The position numbers were made by a program, and so were the translations under genes. Under the pieces are notes generated by a model. It did not search any database, had not been told where the DNA came from, and saw nothing but the letters and a program-made list of their open reading frames with translations. A stretch of 64,000 nt of DNA from an uncultured Clostridia bacterium (lineage in GTDB: Bacteria; Bacillota; Clostridia; Christensenellales; UBA1242), in assembly GCA_944372335.1 (NCBI GenBank), contig CALVYQ010000008.1, positions 1-64,000 on the forward strand. Direction: 5' to 3'. Below, piece after piece: positions 24,600 through 33,483 of the stretch. Within the stretch, counting starts at the first letter, position 1; each line of letters starts with the position of its first letter.

Positions 24600-24875
24600 A
24601 TGAAGAAATATCAATATCTTTATCCAGCAATTTTTATCAGAGATGAGGAGGGAAAGTATCAGGCGATATTCCCTGACCTTGACATTTACACCGATGGCAA
24701 CAATTTAAGTGAAGCTTATCTTTATGCACAGGGACTTTTAAAGGCCTACTTTGCCTATGCGGAAAAGTATGAGGTGGACTATAACAAGCCAACAAAACTT
24801 GAAAAGCTTTTAACCAAGTGTAAAGCTAACGAACTTGTGATGTATGTGGAAACTGTGGTTGAGGTTGAAGGCTAA
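24600..24875 (+). CDS. HicB-like antitoxin-fold protein, orphan
   Basis: The 91-residue protein begins with the HicB-type partial RNase H fold pattern YPAIFIRDEEGKYQAIFPDLDIYTDGNNLSEAYLYAQG, in which the F-P-D-L block and the following helix are characteristic. HicB antitoxins usually sit next to a HicA toxin with a double-stranded RNA-binding fold, but no such gene is adjacent on either side. It also lacks an obvious C-terminal DNA-binding domain. It may be a solitary HicB-like protein with another role. It forms a single-gene unit with promoter and terminator. Confidence 0.75.
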   Translation: MKKYQYLYPAIFIRDEEGKYQAIFPDLDIYTDGNNLSEAYLYAQGLLKAYFAYAEKYEVDYNKPTKLEKLLTKCKANELVMYVETVVEVEG

Positions 24876-24893
24876 AAATTGAAGATTGAAATT

Positions 24894-24918
24894 AGATGAG
24901 GAAACTCATCTTTTTTTA
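24894..24918 (+). terminator. terminator of the HicB-like gene
   Basis: AGATGAG-GAAA-CTCATCT followed by a run of seven T: a textbook intrinsic terminator with a GNRA tetraloop. Confidence 0.92.
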
Positions 24919-24930
24919 TTAAAAAGGGTA

Positions 24931-24959
24931 TTGACAATTTCATAAAGTTGCTTTAAAAT
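24931..24959 (+). promoter_or_regulatory. promoter of the 24979 gene
   Basis: TTGACA (24931-24936), a 17-nt spacer and TAAAAT (24954-24959), 19 nt before the ATG. Confidence 0.75.
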
Positions 24960-24978
24960 TATGCTAGGAGTAAAAATT

Positions 24979-25656
24979 ATGAGCATAAAAAGTGAATTAT
25001 CAAAAAAGTTTTTAATTTTATCATCAAATCGCAATTCAAAAATTGAAGATGTGGATAAGCAGATTAGATATCCATATTTATGCTGTAAATGTTCTAAATT
25101 TAGAGATGTGCCAGCTGTCAAAATTAAGTCAATGAAAGGCTATCCAAAAAAGACCTTTGCTTTTAGTCCGGTTATAGAAGAAGTTAAAATAGTAAAGCGT
25201 TTCACAAAGAAAGAAGAGATGGTTGCTCCAAAAGTGAAAAAAGCAAGTGCGACAATCTATATTCCTATGAAAAGGGTCGATGAAGCTAGAATACGCTTTG
25301 ACCAAAATTATAAGTCTTTGATTGATGGCTTGAATTTAGGACTATATTTAAAGTTTATGCATGAAGTTTTTGATGAAAATGTTAAAAACTATGAAGATTT
25401 ATCGTTAGAGGATATGCCAGAGGAACTGCTAGAAGAAGTTGAAAGAAGAGAAAGTATGTTTGTTGATAGCTTTGATGCTTTTGAAATTGAAGATGATGAC
25501 CTACCAATGATTGCTACAATTGAAGAACTTGGAGATGTGGAATATGCAATATATACTGCCAATTTTTATAGATTCAATCAAATGAGTCCAAGTTACGAAC
25601 ACGATATTGCTGGCATAAAGAATGCGGTTAATCGTGAAGCATACATGAATAGATAA
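24979..25656 (+). CDS. uncharacterised soluble protein
   Basis: I do not recognise this 225-residue protein. It has a cysteine cluster, YLCCKCSKF, near residue 36, a lysine-rich middle and an acidic C-terminal half with no membrane segment or signal peptide. ATG 24979 is chosen because AGGAG stands 8 nt before it; the in-frame ATG 24961 overlaps the predicted transcription start. It is transcribed alone from a good promoter and precedes the rpmG operon. No function is inferred. Confidence 0.65.
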   Translation: MSIKSELSKKFLILSSNRNSKIEDVDKQIRYPYLCCKCSKFRDVPAVKIKSMKGYPKKTFAFSPVIEEVKIVKRFTKKEEMVAPKVKKASATIYIPMKRVDEARIRFDQNYKSLIDGLNLGLYLKFMHEVFDENVKNYEDLSLEDMPEELLEEVERRESMFVDSFDAFEIEDDDLPMIATIEELGDVEYAIYTANFYRFNQMSPSYEHDIAGIKNAVNREAYMNR

Positions 25657-25693
25657 CTTTACGTAGGAAATTTATAAAACTTTACTAAAACAC

Positions 25694-25723
25694 TTGACTT
25701 TGCTTTGATTTTTGTGCTAATAT
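25694..25723 (+). promoter_or_regulatory. promoter of the rpmG-secE-nusG operon
   Basis: TTGACT (25694-25699), an 18-nt spacer and TAATAT (25718-25723). The transcript would begin about at the hairpin 25728-25749 that follows. Confidence 0.6.
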
Positions 25724-25727
25724 AAGA

Positions 25728-25756
25728 CTGACACTCTTTGAGGTGTTAGTTTTTTT
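25728..25756 (+). terminator. terminator-like hairpin in the rpmG leader (possible attenuator)
   Basis: CTGACAC (25728-25734) pairs with GTGTTAG (25743-25749), with one G-U pair, and seven T follow (25750-25756). It lies between the promoter and the rpmG Shine-Dalgarno site, so most transcripts would have to read through it. It could instead terminate weak read-through from upstream if the true promoter lies elsewhere. Confidence 0.6.
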
Positions 25757-25772
25757 GTTAGGAGATGATAAT

Positions 25773-25934
25773 ATGGCAGCACCAAAACGCAAGATAATCA
25801 CATTAGAATGCACAGAATGCAAAAATAGAAACTATTCGACAGAAAAGAATACTTCTGCTAATGCTGAGAGAATCGAAATAATGAAGTTTTGTCCATTTTG
25901 CAATAAAAGAACAAAGCATAAAGAGACTAAATAG
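25773..25934 (+). CDS. rpmG: 50S ribosomal protein L33 (zinc-binding form)
   Basis: The 53-residue protein has two CXXC pairs, LECTECKN (about 12-19) and KFCPFCNK (about 40-47), so it is the zinc-containing version of L33. It starts at ATG 25773 after AGGAGATGA. L33 binds near the E site of the 50S subunit. It leads the conserved rpmG-secE-nusG-rplK-rplA gene string. Confidence 0.96.
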   Translation: MAAPKRKIITLECTECKNRNYSTEKNTSANAERIEIMKFCPFCNKRTKHKETK

Positions 25935-25948
25935 TTTTTGGAGGGGCT

Positions 25949-26437
25949 ATGTCTAAAAAACACAAAATTGCCAAAAAAGAAGCACAGGCTCAAAAGAAGC
26001 TTTACGAAGAGGAAGTCTTAGTTGAGAATGAAAAAGTTAAAGAAGTTGAAAGTGGCGTCATTGAAGTTGTTGACGAAGGTGTTTCTGTGTCCTCTGAAGA
26101 AAGCGAAAACAACGAGATTATTGTTGAAGAAAACGCCAGCGTAGCAGAAGAAACAAAAGAGGTTAAAGAAAAAGAAAAGACAAAAACCAAGCCGGAAAAA
26201 ACTGCTAAGGCTGATGGCAAGAAAGACAACAATAAGAAGAAAAAAGAAAAGAAAAACAAAAAAGGCTTAATTAAGAAAACTAAGGAGACTGCCAGCGAAC
26301 TTAAAAAGGTGACTTGGCCAAGCTTTGGAGAGGTTGTTAAAAAGACCGGTATTGTTATTGCTTTTGTTGTGATTTTTGGACTTTTGATTTTTGGCGTGGA
26401 TACCCTTTTAGCATTTTTATCTAGCTTGTTAGTTTAA
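25949..26437 (+). CDS. secE: protein translocase subunit SecE with a long charged N-terminal extension
   Basis: SecE clamps SecY in the plasma-membrane translocase. The conserved part is the last 55-60 residues: the amphipathic helix TKETASELKKVTWPSFGEVV and a single membrane helix. The roughly 100 residues before it are very rich in Glu, Lys and Val and look disordered, making the 162-residue protein more than twice the usual Gram-positive length. A TTGGAGGGG Shine-Dalgarno site precedes ATG 25949. It sits between rpmG and nusG as expected. Confidence 0.93.
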   Translation: MSKKHKIAKKEAQAQKKLYEEEVLVENEKVKEVESGVIEVVDEGVSVSSEESENNEIIVEENASVAEETKEVKEKEKTKTKPEKTAKADGKKDNNKKKKEKKNKKGLIKKTKETASELKKVTWPSFGEVVKKTGIVIAFVVIFGLLIFGVDTLLAFLSSLLV

Positions 26438-26452
26438 TTTTAAGGAGAGATT

Positions 26453-26983
26453 ATGGAACACTCAAAAGAACCTAAATGGTATGTTCTTCACACCTTCTCA
26501 GGATACGAGAATGTTGCTAAGGAAAACTTGGAGAACGTTGTTAAAAAATTTAACCTTGAAGATAGAATTTTTGAAATTGTCATACCTGAAGAAGATGTAA
26601 TTGAAGAAAAGAACGGCAAGAAAAAACTTGTCACAAGAAAGACTATGCCATGCTATATTTTCATCAAGATGATATATGGTGATGACCTTTGGCACAACAT
26701 AGTTAACACTCGTGGAGTTACAGGCTTTACAGGCCCAAAAGGTCGTCCTCTTGCTCTCACTGACGAGGAAGTTTTAAAAATGCGACTTGAAAAAATCAAA
26801 GTAGAAACAGACATTGAGGTCGGCGACACTGTTGAAATTGTGGAAGGAGCTCTTGACAAGATGATCGGTAAGGTTATTGCAGTCAATCCGGATAATAATC
26901 AACTAACCGTTGCTGTCGAAATGTTTGGGCGTGAAAATAATGTTGAACTCACATTTGAGCAAGTTCATAAAGTGCAAAAATAA
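26453..26983 (+). CDS. nusG: transcription termination/antitermination factor NusG
   Basis: The 176-residue protein has the NGN domain (WYVLHTFSGYENVAKENL, about 8-25; PCYIFIKM) that binds the RNA polymerase clamp, and a C-terminal KOW domain (GDTVEIVEGALDKMIGKVIAV) that can contact S10 or Rho. Length is typical. AAGGAGAG precedes the ATG. A 179-nt gap with a structured leader separates it from rplK. Confidence 0.97.
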   Translation: MEHSKEPKWYVLHTFSGYENVAKENLENVVKKFNLEDRIFEIVIPEEDVIEEKNGKKKLVTRKTMPCYIFIKMIYGDDLWHNIVNTRGVTGFTGPKGRPLALTDEEVLKMRLEKIKVETDIEVGDTVEIVEGALDKMIGKVIAVNPDNNQLTVAVEMFGRENNVELTFEQVHKVQK

Positions 26984-27111
26984 AAAAGTGCAGAGTTATC
27001 AAATATTTTTAGAAATAAATTAGATAAAAAACTTATCGCTTTTAATACAAATGATATTTTTAGGTGTAAGCCTTTAAAATATTGTCCTTGATAAGACACT
27101 AAACTGTCAAA

Positions 27112-27157
27112 TTTTGTGGGAGAACTATTGCCAAGTTCAATTCACCACACAAGGAGG
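27112..27157 (+). promoter_or_regulatory. putative ribosomal-protein leader hairpin before rplK
   Basis: TTGTG (27114-27118) pairs with CACAA (27148-27152), with an inner AACT/AGTT stem. The segment GTGGGAGAAC...CCAAG...CACCAC resembles leaders upstream of rplK-rplA in other Bacillota, where L1 represses its own mRNA. The 3' side overlaps the Shine-Dalgarno site, so the hairpin could block initiation. The L1 assignment is inferred from position. Confidence 0.45.
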
Positions 27158-27162
27158 GAAAA

Positions 27163-27591
27163 ATGGCAGCTAAAAAGATTAAAGCAGTTGTAAAATTGCA
27201 ACTTGAAGCCGGTAAAGCCACCCCGGGACCACCAGTAGGTTCTACACTTGGACCTCATGGTATTAACATTGCGGGCTTTACAAAAGAATTTAATGAAAAA
27301 ACGGCTTCTCAGGCAGGATATATTATTCCTGTTGTGATTACTATCTATGAAGATAGAAGTTTCACATTCGTTTTAAAGACTCCACCTGCAGCAGTGCTTA
27401 TTAAGAAGGCAATTGCAGTTGAGAGCGGTTCCGGAAAACCAAACAAACAAAAAGTCGGAAAGCTAACTAAAGAACAGGTTAGAAAGATTGCTGAAACCAA
27501 AATGCCAGACTTAAACGCAGGTTCTATTGAAAGTGCTATGAGCATGATTGCAGGAACTGCAAGAAGTATGGGTGTTGAGGTCGTAGATTAA
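27163..27591 (+). CDS. rplK: 50S ribosomal protein L11
   Basis: L11 forms the GTPase-associated centre with L10 and 23S rRNA. The 142-residue protein contains the diagnostic [21 protein letters not shown] block (about 21-41) and the RNA-binding C-terminal domain ending [16 protein letters not shown] precedes the start. rplA follows 10 nt later. Confidence 0.98.
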   Translation: MAAKKIKAVVKLQLEAGKATPGPPVGSTLGPHGINIAGFTKEFNEKTASQAGYIIPVVITIYEDRSFTFVLKTPPAAVLIKKAIAVESGSGKPNKQKVGKLTKEQVRKIAETKMPDLNAGSIESAMSMIAGTARSMGVEVVD

Positions 27592-27601
27592 GGAGGAAGT
27601 C

Positions 27602-28285
27602 ATGAAGAAAGGAAAGAGATATTTAAAAAATCTGGAAGCCTATGACAAATCTAAATCTTACGACATAGGTGAGGCAGTTGATAATGTTTTAAACACTGCA
27701 AATGCAAAGTTTGATGAAACCATCGAAGTTCATGTTAAACTTGGTGTTGACGGAAGACAAGCAGATCAGCAGGTTCGTGGCGTTGTGGTATTGCCAAATG
27801 GAACAGGAAAAAGCGTTAAAGTCGTAGTTATTGCTCGTGGAGATAAGGCAAACGATGCAACAAATGCTGGAGCTGACTATGTTGGTGCTGACGAGATAGT
27901 GACAAAAATCTCTGGCGGTTGGCTTGATTTTGATGTCTGCATAACAACTCCTGATATGATGGGTGTTGTAGGCCGTATCGCAAGAATCTTAGGACCAAAG
28001 GGCTTAATGCCAAATCCTAAGAGCGGAACAGTTACAAATGATGTTGCAAAAGCAGTTAAAGATGTCAAAGCAGGTAAGGTTGAGTATAGACTTGACAAAG
28101 GCAACAATGTTCACGTTATAATCGGAAAGAAGAGCTTTGGTAAGGAGAAACTCCTTGAAAACTTCAACACCGTTATGGACGCTATTGTTCGTGCAAAACC
28201 TGCAGCAGCTAAGGGACAATATATAAGAAATGTTACCCTTGCTTCTTCTATGGGGCCGGGAGTTAAAGTTTCTTACAATATCTAA
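27602..28285 (+). CDS. rplA: 50S ribosomal protein L1
   Basis: The 227-residue L1 protein forms the mobile stalk near the E site and can repress its own mRNA. It has the conserved block [20 protein letters not shown] (about 51-70), [14 protein letters not shown] and the C-terminal [14 protein letters not shown]. An intrinsic terminator follows at once, so rplJ-rplL are not in this transcript, unlike in many bacteria. Confidence 0.98.
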   Translation: MKKGKRYLKNLEAYDKSKSYDIGEAVDNVLNTANAKFDETIEVHVKLGVDGRQADQQVRGVVVLPNGTGKSVKVVVIARGDKANDATNAGADYVGADEIVTKISGGWLDFDVCITTPDMMGVVGRIARILGPKGLMPNPKSGTVTNDVAKAVKDVKAGKVEYRLDKGNNVHVIIGKKSFGKEKLLENFNTVMDAIVRAKPAAAKGQYIRNVTLASSMGPGVKVSYNI

Positions 28286-28295
28286 GTTCCCTTTT

Positions 28296-28320
28296 AAAGG
28301 CAGGGCAACCTGCCTTTTCT
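28296..28320 (+). terminator. terminator of the rpmG-rplA operon
   Basis: AAAGGCAGG-GCAA-CCTGCCTTT followed by TCTTCT. The stem is the most GC-rich among the terminators of this window. Confidence 0.88.
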
Positions 28321-28433
28321 TCTATAAAAGCGTTTTACATATTTTCGACATTAATAGTGCTTTTATGCGTGCATACAAAATAAGCACAAACGCAAAATAA
28401 TTACGAATTTTTCTTACAACTTTCACTTTTTAT

Positions 28434-28463
28434 TTGACTTATGATGCCTTATTATATTAAAAT
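28434..28463 (+). promoter_or_regulatory. promoter of the 1435-residue surface protein gene
   Basis: TTGACT (28434-28439), an 18-nt spacer and TAAAAT (28458-28463), 41 nt before the start codon. Confidence 0.5.
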
Positions 28464-28504
28464 AAGTTTGTTAATTAGGCAAATATAACACTAGGGAGAT
28501 TTTT

Positions 28505-31500
28505 ATGAAAGTTAAAACACAAAAATACACATTCAAAGCCTTGGCATTAATGCTTGCACTATTATTCACAGTGCTTTTTATCCCTGTCGGAGAGCTTGTT
28601 GCTTGGGCTAAAATTGCTGAGGAATACACTGACTATTCCTATATGACAATTGGGACTGAAGACGAAAATGTCAACACAACTGTTTATACAGGTGCGACCT
28701 ATACCATAGCTAATGGATATATCGGCGGTAACACAAGCTTCAGAATTGGTGATACAAACATCAACGACACACAACTTTCTGTTGAGCACGGTGGCGTAAC
28801 CTTAATTCGCTCTGATATCACAGTGACTTATGGTGCATCAACTACAACAAGCGGGTCAAGCTCTGCATCTGTAGAAGTTACACCGATAGAGAATGGCAAA
28901 GGTGGTTACGGAACATTTACTGCAAGTAGAACCGGTACTTACACAGTCACATATTCCTATGAATATTCTATTGGTGATAAAACCTATTATAACTATTATG
29001 ATATGACAGTGACAAGTTCACTTTCTGAAATCAATGTTAATCTTGAAGATAACACAGAGGATTTCTTTCCATCAATCATCGATTTAAGTTTATTTAAAGA
29101 AGAAGATAAAGATGCACAAGGAAACCTTACAAAACAATTCGCTCTTCCTATTCCAACAGTAACAGACGAAGACGGTAACGAAGTTGAAGATTTTGAAATA
29201 ATCATTGATAGAAACGAAGTTGAAGCTCCAGCTTCAGACGATTTAGAGACTAACCAACTTTTAGTCACCATTGCTGGTGGGCCAAAAGGTATGGAGATAA
29301 ATGGAACTGAGTATTTAAGCATTGTTGATGGAAAAGTTATACTTGATGGTGCGGTATTTACATCTGCCAACTTCGACACAGAATATGCTGATTACACAAT
29401 CACTTATTCTTTCTATCACAATGGACAGTTTATAACATCACTTCCTAAAGAGACAACAACAGTTTACAAGTCTTATTATGAAAATTACAGCCAAAGCAAT
29501 TTAGAAATAAAAACTTCTTCATCTTTGACAACCTCTGCTCAACCAGGTGTTGAACAAGAGCTTCCGGGCGTCACTGTGACAACAAACAGCAGAGTTAATC
29601 CATCAAACAGCGAAATTGATGTTCACTACACTTTAAGAGTTCAATATAAGAGCACAGCAGGTGGCACTTATCGTAATCTAGACGCAACATTATACAACGC
29701 AGAAGAATTGGTTGTTGATGAAGCTACAGGTAACTTAATTGATCCAACAGTGTTTACTCCGCTTGAAGAGGGATATTATACCTTCATTTACACTGCTGAA
29801 GATATCTATGGTAATGAAGTTTCAACACCTGTAGGCGAATATGAGTGGAGAAATATCAAAGATACACAAGCTCCAACCGCTCTTGTTTATGATGCTTCTG
29901 TTACTGGTGAGGAACTTGAAGACGCTTCTTCTAAATTAAAGACTCACGCATATCCAAATGGCGTTATTATCTATGCAGTTGGACTAAATGATAATGTTGC
30001 AACTATTGAAACTGCAGAACTTAGAAGAGTTGTTTATGCAAACTCTCAAGAATTATTTACTATTGAAGATTATGATGCTTACAATCTTGTTTTCAATTAT
30101 AGAGCTTCAACCACAGATACAACAGATGCTTATCAAAACTTTATAGATAACAACTATCTTATCAGAAAAGATATTGAGAAAAATGAATTAAGCGTAACCA
30201 CAGATGCTGAAATGCTTAACTACTTAAAAGAAAGAAATTACCTTATCGTTATTGACAATGGCAATGCAAGCGAAATCTTTAGGTATTTTGAAAACGTGTT
30301 CACAGGAATTGAAGGAGCAAATATAACAGACGCAAATTCTTTAAAGACATGGGCAAGCTCACAATCAGAAGAAACTCTTGCTGGTCTTGGTTTTGCTTAT
30401 ATTAATACAGATAAGACATTTGGTGCTTCTTCAAACAATGGTGGATTTAACTATTCTTCTTATGAAATTAGATATTGGGCAAGCGATGTTGCTGAAAACT
30501 CAAACTATATTTCAAGAAGCATGACATTGACAACTCAGACAGATAGCGAAGCTCCAAGCCTTACAATATCAACTTCTTTCCAAGATACTTATTTGCCAGA
30601 TGCAACAGTGACATTTGCTAAACCTAGCGTTTCTGACAACGATGATACATCTTCAAGAATGATTGTTAAAACACTATATCGTTTCTTAAACGGAACAGAA
30701 GTAGTTGATGTAACGGATAATGATAGCAATGTTATATCAAATGTTGATTTAGATGAAATCTTTGCTGACCTTAACACACAGTCAGACAATAGAGATGACA
30801 CAAGTGGCGTGCTATTTACTCAGCTTTATGCAGACTACAACTTTGCTGACCAAAATGATGGTTATGTTGACCTCACAGATAGCGAACTTAGCGAATACAC
30901 AATTGATTTAGCAAAGTCAAATGGTGCTACTAGAGTTCAAATCTTTGCTTATGCTTATGATGATGAAGGCAATGTTGGCGTTATTGGCCGTGAATTTAAC
31001 ATTGCAACAGCAATCGATGAGGCACTACCTACTTTCTATGCAAATGAAAGTGTTGAGATTCCAGAAGATGCTGTCTATGAGCAATATGCTGATATCGAAC
31101 TTCCAACAATTACAGTTACTGATGACCTTGTAACTTATATGAATTACAGAATTAACATCAGCCATATTGGAACAGACGGAACAAGAACAAATGTTTCAAG
31201 TCCATTAAATTCTTCTAAGAAGTTTAATGCGGGCGACTATTCTTTCACTGTTAATGGTGGAACATTCACAGCTCCTTTCGCAGGTGACTATTCAGTGGCA
31301 ACTGAGATTAAAGATAATGCAAACAATACTATTGTTGTATTCTCACACTATACTGTTGCAAACAGAATGATTGTTCAAGATCCTGTTGTTAAAACCACAC
31401 TTGAAAGTCAAACAGTTGAACTTGATGATTATCCTGTAATCAGCCTTCCAACTCCAACTGTTGATTATTCAATTGATAACTCTCTTGATTATGAATCATA

Positions 31501-32812
31501 TAAGGCTGGAAACTATACAGATGAGCCAGAATATGTTGTGCTTGGCGTAGATGCTGATAGAAATGTGACATCTAACGCATATTCAGTTTCAAACGGCTTA
31601 CAAAACTACTTTACACCTTCTAAAGAAGATGTTGGAAATTCAGTTGGAATATACTATGAAGTGGAATTGAGAGTTTACTCAACAAGTGAATTCACATACA
31701 ACGAAGGCTCATACCAAGATGTTCAAATTGATCGTGAATTTGGTACAAACTACTTCACATTGAGAGATGGTAATGATTCAATCAGAATTAAAACTGTTGA
31801 TGCTAACTCTGTTAAAGTTAAAAATACAGATAATAACAACATTTATATCGTAGAAAAAGACGAAGAAAATGTTATCTCAGCATATCTTTCAACAGATGAA
31901 TCTAAAGCTGATGCAACCGGCACTTTAGAGGGATTAGGATTGAATTTGGCTGACCTATTCACAAATCTTAGAACCTTCAACTTAACAAGTGATGTTTACT
32001 ATATCACTGTTCAAGATACTCAAGGACCTATTATCGAAAATTATGATTATGGCAGTCAAATAATTTCTGCTGACCAATTAAGTGGCGAAGGCTACAAATT
32101 GGAAATTCAAGGAATTGAGGCTACCGATGCAAGTGGTATCAACTATGAAAGATCCTCTATCTCTGTTACGACAACCTATAAGTCAGAAGGCGAAACTCAT
32201 ACCTCTTATGATTCATTAGATGATGATGAACTTCATAATGGCAAGACAAAGACAATCACACGAAGCGGAACAATTACTATTAACTACACTGTATATGATA
32301 ACAATGGCAATTCTTCAACCAAAGAAGTTGTTATTAGAGCAGGTGATGTTACAGATCCACGCATAACAATCGTAGATATCGATGAAGAAGATTTCATTAA
32401 AGAAACTTATGCACTTTCAGATTTTAAAGACAACCTATTTAAAGTTGATTTAACAAAACTTTCATTTGGTGATAATTCAACAAGTCCTGAAGATCTAACA
32501 GTTACCTACAATTTCATTAATGAAGCAACAACTGATGTAGATATCGAACCAGAGTATCAAACAGAAACAGAAATTGCTTATGAAATCACAGCAGTAGGAA
32601 CATATACTTTCACAGTTACAGTAACTGATGAGCAAGGCAACTTCACTCCAAGAGAATTTACCTTTGAAGTTACTAATGAAGCTTCCGATCCAACTTTGAC
32701 ACGCCAAATCATTGGAACAGTGCTTATCGTGATATCAGTGCTTGTTCTTGCAGGTGTAATCATTTACTTCGTAGTTTCTAAAGTTAAACTTGATAAAGAA
32801 TTAAAGAAATAA
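28505..32812 (+). CDS. large membrane-anchored surface protein with Ig-like/cadherin-like repeats
   Basis: The 1435-residue protein has an N-terminal signal peptide (basic start, hydrophobic core LALMLALLFTVLFIPV, about 13-28) and a single C-terminal membrane helix (about 1405-1428) followed by a lysine-rich tail. It lacks an LPXTG motif, so it is probably held by the helix with its bulk outside. The exterior is beta-rich and Thr/Asp/Tyr-rich. Recurrent domain junctions such as IKDTQAPTALVYD, DSEAPSLTI, DTQGPIIENYD and DVTDPRITI suggest a series of bacterial Ig-like modules. It is probably an adhesin or structural cell-surface protein. A GGGAG Shine-Dalgarno site precedes ATG 28505. Confidence 0.75.
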   Translation: MKVKTQKYTFKALALMLALLFTVLFIPVGELVAWAKIAEEYTDYSYMTIGTEDENVNTTVYTGATYTIANGYIGGNTSFRIGDTNINDTQLSVEHGGVTLIRSDITVTYGASTTTSGSSSASVEVTPIENGKGGYGTFTASRTGTYTVTYSYEYSIGDKTYYNYYDMTVTSSLSEINVNLEDNTEDFFPSIIDLSLFKEEDKDAQGNLTKQFALPIPTVTDEDGNEVEDFEIIIDRNEVEAPASDDLETNQLLVTIAGGPKGMEINGTEYLSIVDGKVILDGAVFTSANFDTEYADYTITYSFYHNGQFITSLPKETTTVYKSYYENYSQSNLEIKTSSSLTTSAQPGVEQELPGVTVTTNSRVNPSNSEIDVHYTLRVQYKSTAGGTYRNLDATLYNAEELVVDEATGNLIDPTVFTPLEEGYYTFIYTAEDIYGNEVSTPVGEYEWRNIKDTQAPTALVYDASVTGEELEDASSKLKTHAYPNGVIIYAVGLNDNVATIETAELRRVVYANSQELFTIEDYDAYNLVFNYRASTTDTTDAYQNFIDNNYLIRKDIEKNELSVTTDAEMLNYLKERNYLIVIDNGNASEIFRYFENVFTGIEGANITDANSLKTWASSQSEETLAGLGFAYINTDKTFGASSNNGGFNYSSYEIRYWASDVAENSNYISRSMTLTTQTDSEAPSLTISTSFQDTYLPDATVTFAKPSVSDNDDTSSRMIVKTLYRFLNGTEVVDVTDNDSNVISNVDLDEIFADLNTQSDNRDDTSGVLFTQLYADYNFADQNDGYVDLTDSELSEYTIDLAKSNGATRVQIFAYAYDDEGNVGVIGREFNIATAIDEALPTFYANESVEIPEDAVYEQYADIELPTITVTDDLVTYMNYRINISHIGTDGTRTNVSSPLNSSKKFNAGDYSFTVNGGTFTAPFAGDYSVATEIKDNANNTIVVFSHYTVANRMIVQDPVVKTTLESQTVELDDYPVISLPTPTVDYSIDNSLDYESYKAGNYTDEPEYVVLGVDADRNVTSNAYSVSNGLQNYFTPSKEDVGNSVGIYYEVELRVYSTSEFTYNEGSYQDVQIDREFGTNYFTLRDGNDSIRIKTVDANSVKVKNTDNNNIYIVEKDEENVISAYLSTDESKADATGTLEGLGLNLADLFTNLRTFNLTSDVYYITVQDTQGPIIENYDYGSQIISADQLSGEGYKLEIQGIEATDASGINYERSSISVTTTYKSEGETHTSYDSLDDDELHNGKTKTITRSGTITINYTVYDNNGNSSTKEVVIRAGDVTDPRITIVDIDEEDFIKETYALSDFKDNLFKVDLTKLSFGDNSTSPEDLTVTYNFINEATTDVDIEPEYQTETEIAYEITAVGTYTFTVTVTDEQGNFTPREFTFEVTNEASDPTLTRQIIGTVLIVISVLVLAGVIIYFVVSKVKLDKELKK

Positions 32813-32826
32813 ATTCTTTTAAAATT

Positions 32827-32858
32827 AAAAAAATCACTAGTTTTCTAGTGATTTTTTT
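32827..32858 (+). terminator. terminator of the 1435-residue surface protein gene
   Basis: AAAAAATCACTAG-TTTT-CTAGTGATTTTTT, a perfect stem continuing into T. Confidence 0.9.
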
Positions 32859-32876
32859 ATTATATATATAATTATT

Positions 32877-32904
32877 TTGAAATTAAAATTTTTTATGATA
32901 GAAT
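32877..32904 (+). promoter_or_regulatory. promoter of the 32934-33984 gene cluster
   Basis: TTGAAA (32877-32882), a 16-nt spacer and TAGAAT (32899-32904), 29 nt before the first small gene. Confidence 0.5.
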
Positions 32905-32933
32905 AAAAAATGAAATATATTTGTGGAGTGAGT

Positions 32934-33059
32934 ATGAGATACTTTTGGCGTGAGAAAAATGCGTTAAGCTGTATAGGAAAAGGAAAAATTATAAATCCTA
33001 CAAAAGAAGAGTTAGGGGAAGAACTTGTATTAAAGTTATGGCAAAATTGGATAGGGTAG
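32934..33059 (+). CDS. 41-residue hypothetical protein
   Basis: This short gene encodes a basic, aromatic-rich peptide starting MRYFWREKNALSCIGKGK and ending KLWQNWIG. A GTGGAG Shine-Dalgarno site precedes its ATG, and its stop overlaps the next reading frame by 22 nt, which suggests a translationally coupled set with the following two genes. I recognise no family. The small, tightly packed gene style recalls phage accessory genes, but no phage structural gene is present. Confidence 0.5.
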   Translation: MRYFWREKNALSCIGKGKIINPTKEELGEELVLKLWQNWIG

Positions 33060-33475
33060 AAATAATATATAATAAAGATGCTAGAAGAAAATATTGGGAG
33101 CAAGATGAAAAGCCCAAAAAAATTAAACTAGAAGACTATTCCGAAGAGGAATTGCAACAATTAATTGGCATGAATGTTGTTGTAGATTTTTTACAACTCA
33201 TACATAACCTATGTCAATTTAATAAAATAGACTTTAACGCATAAAAAAAACAACCGCAAAATTTAAATTTTAATGAAGTTAAACAGGAATTAAAAATTAA
33301 TATTGAGAAGATTAATGGCGATATAAAAGTAGCTTTAAATAATATTCTTAATATAATTCTATCACTTATAAACTTGTTAAATTTAAATTATGATAATGTT
33401 GAAGAGAAGCGTTTAGAAAAGGAAAAGAAGCAAGGTAATTTTTATAATGGAAAGTATGTTTTAATTGAGATTTAG
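33038..33475 (+). pseudogene. gene interrupted by an in-frame TAA stop
   Basis: The frame opens at ATG 33038 and runs 68 codons to TAA 33242-33244. The same frame then stays open for 76 more codons to TAG 33473, ending four residues after KYVLIE. The second part has no ATG, GTG or TTG near its beginning and no Shine-Dalgarno site, so it is unlikely to be a separate gene. An A8 run follows the T of the stop. The whole product would be about 144 residues, basic and coiled-coil-like in the second half (LNNILNIILSLINLLNLNYD). The TAG overlaps the Shine-Dalgarno site of the next gene. Function is unknown. Confidence 0.6.
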
Positions 33476-33483
33476 GAGTTGCT

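Noticed and set aside
26002..26259. Minus-strand Phe/Ser/Thr-rich frame of 85 codons
   Set aside because: It is the reverse of the Lys/Glu-rich SecE extension. It has no Shine-Dalgarno site or family likeness.
28996..29379. Minus-strand frame of 127 codons inside the 1435-residue surface protein gene
   Set aside because: Low-complexity Ser/Leu composition, no ribosome-binding site, and the plus strand encodes a continuous exported protein.
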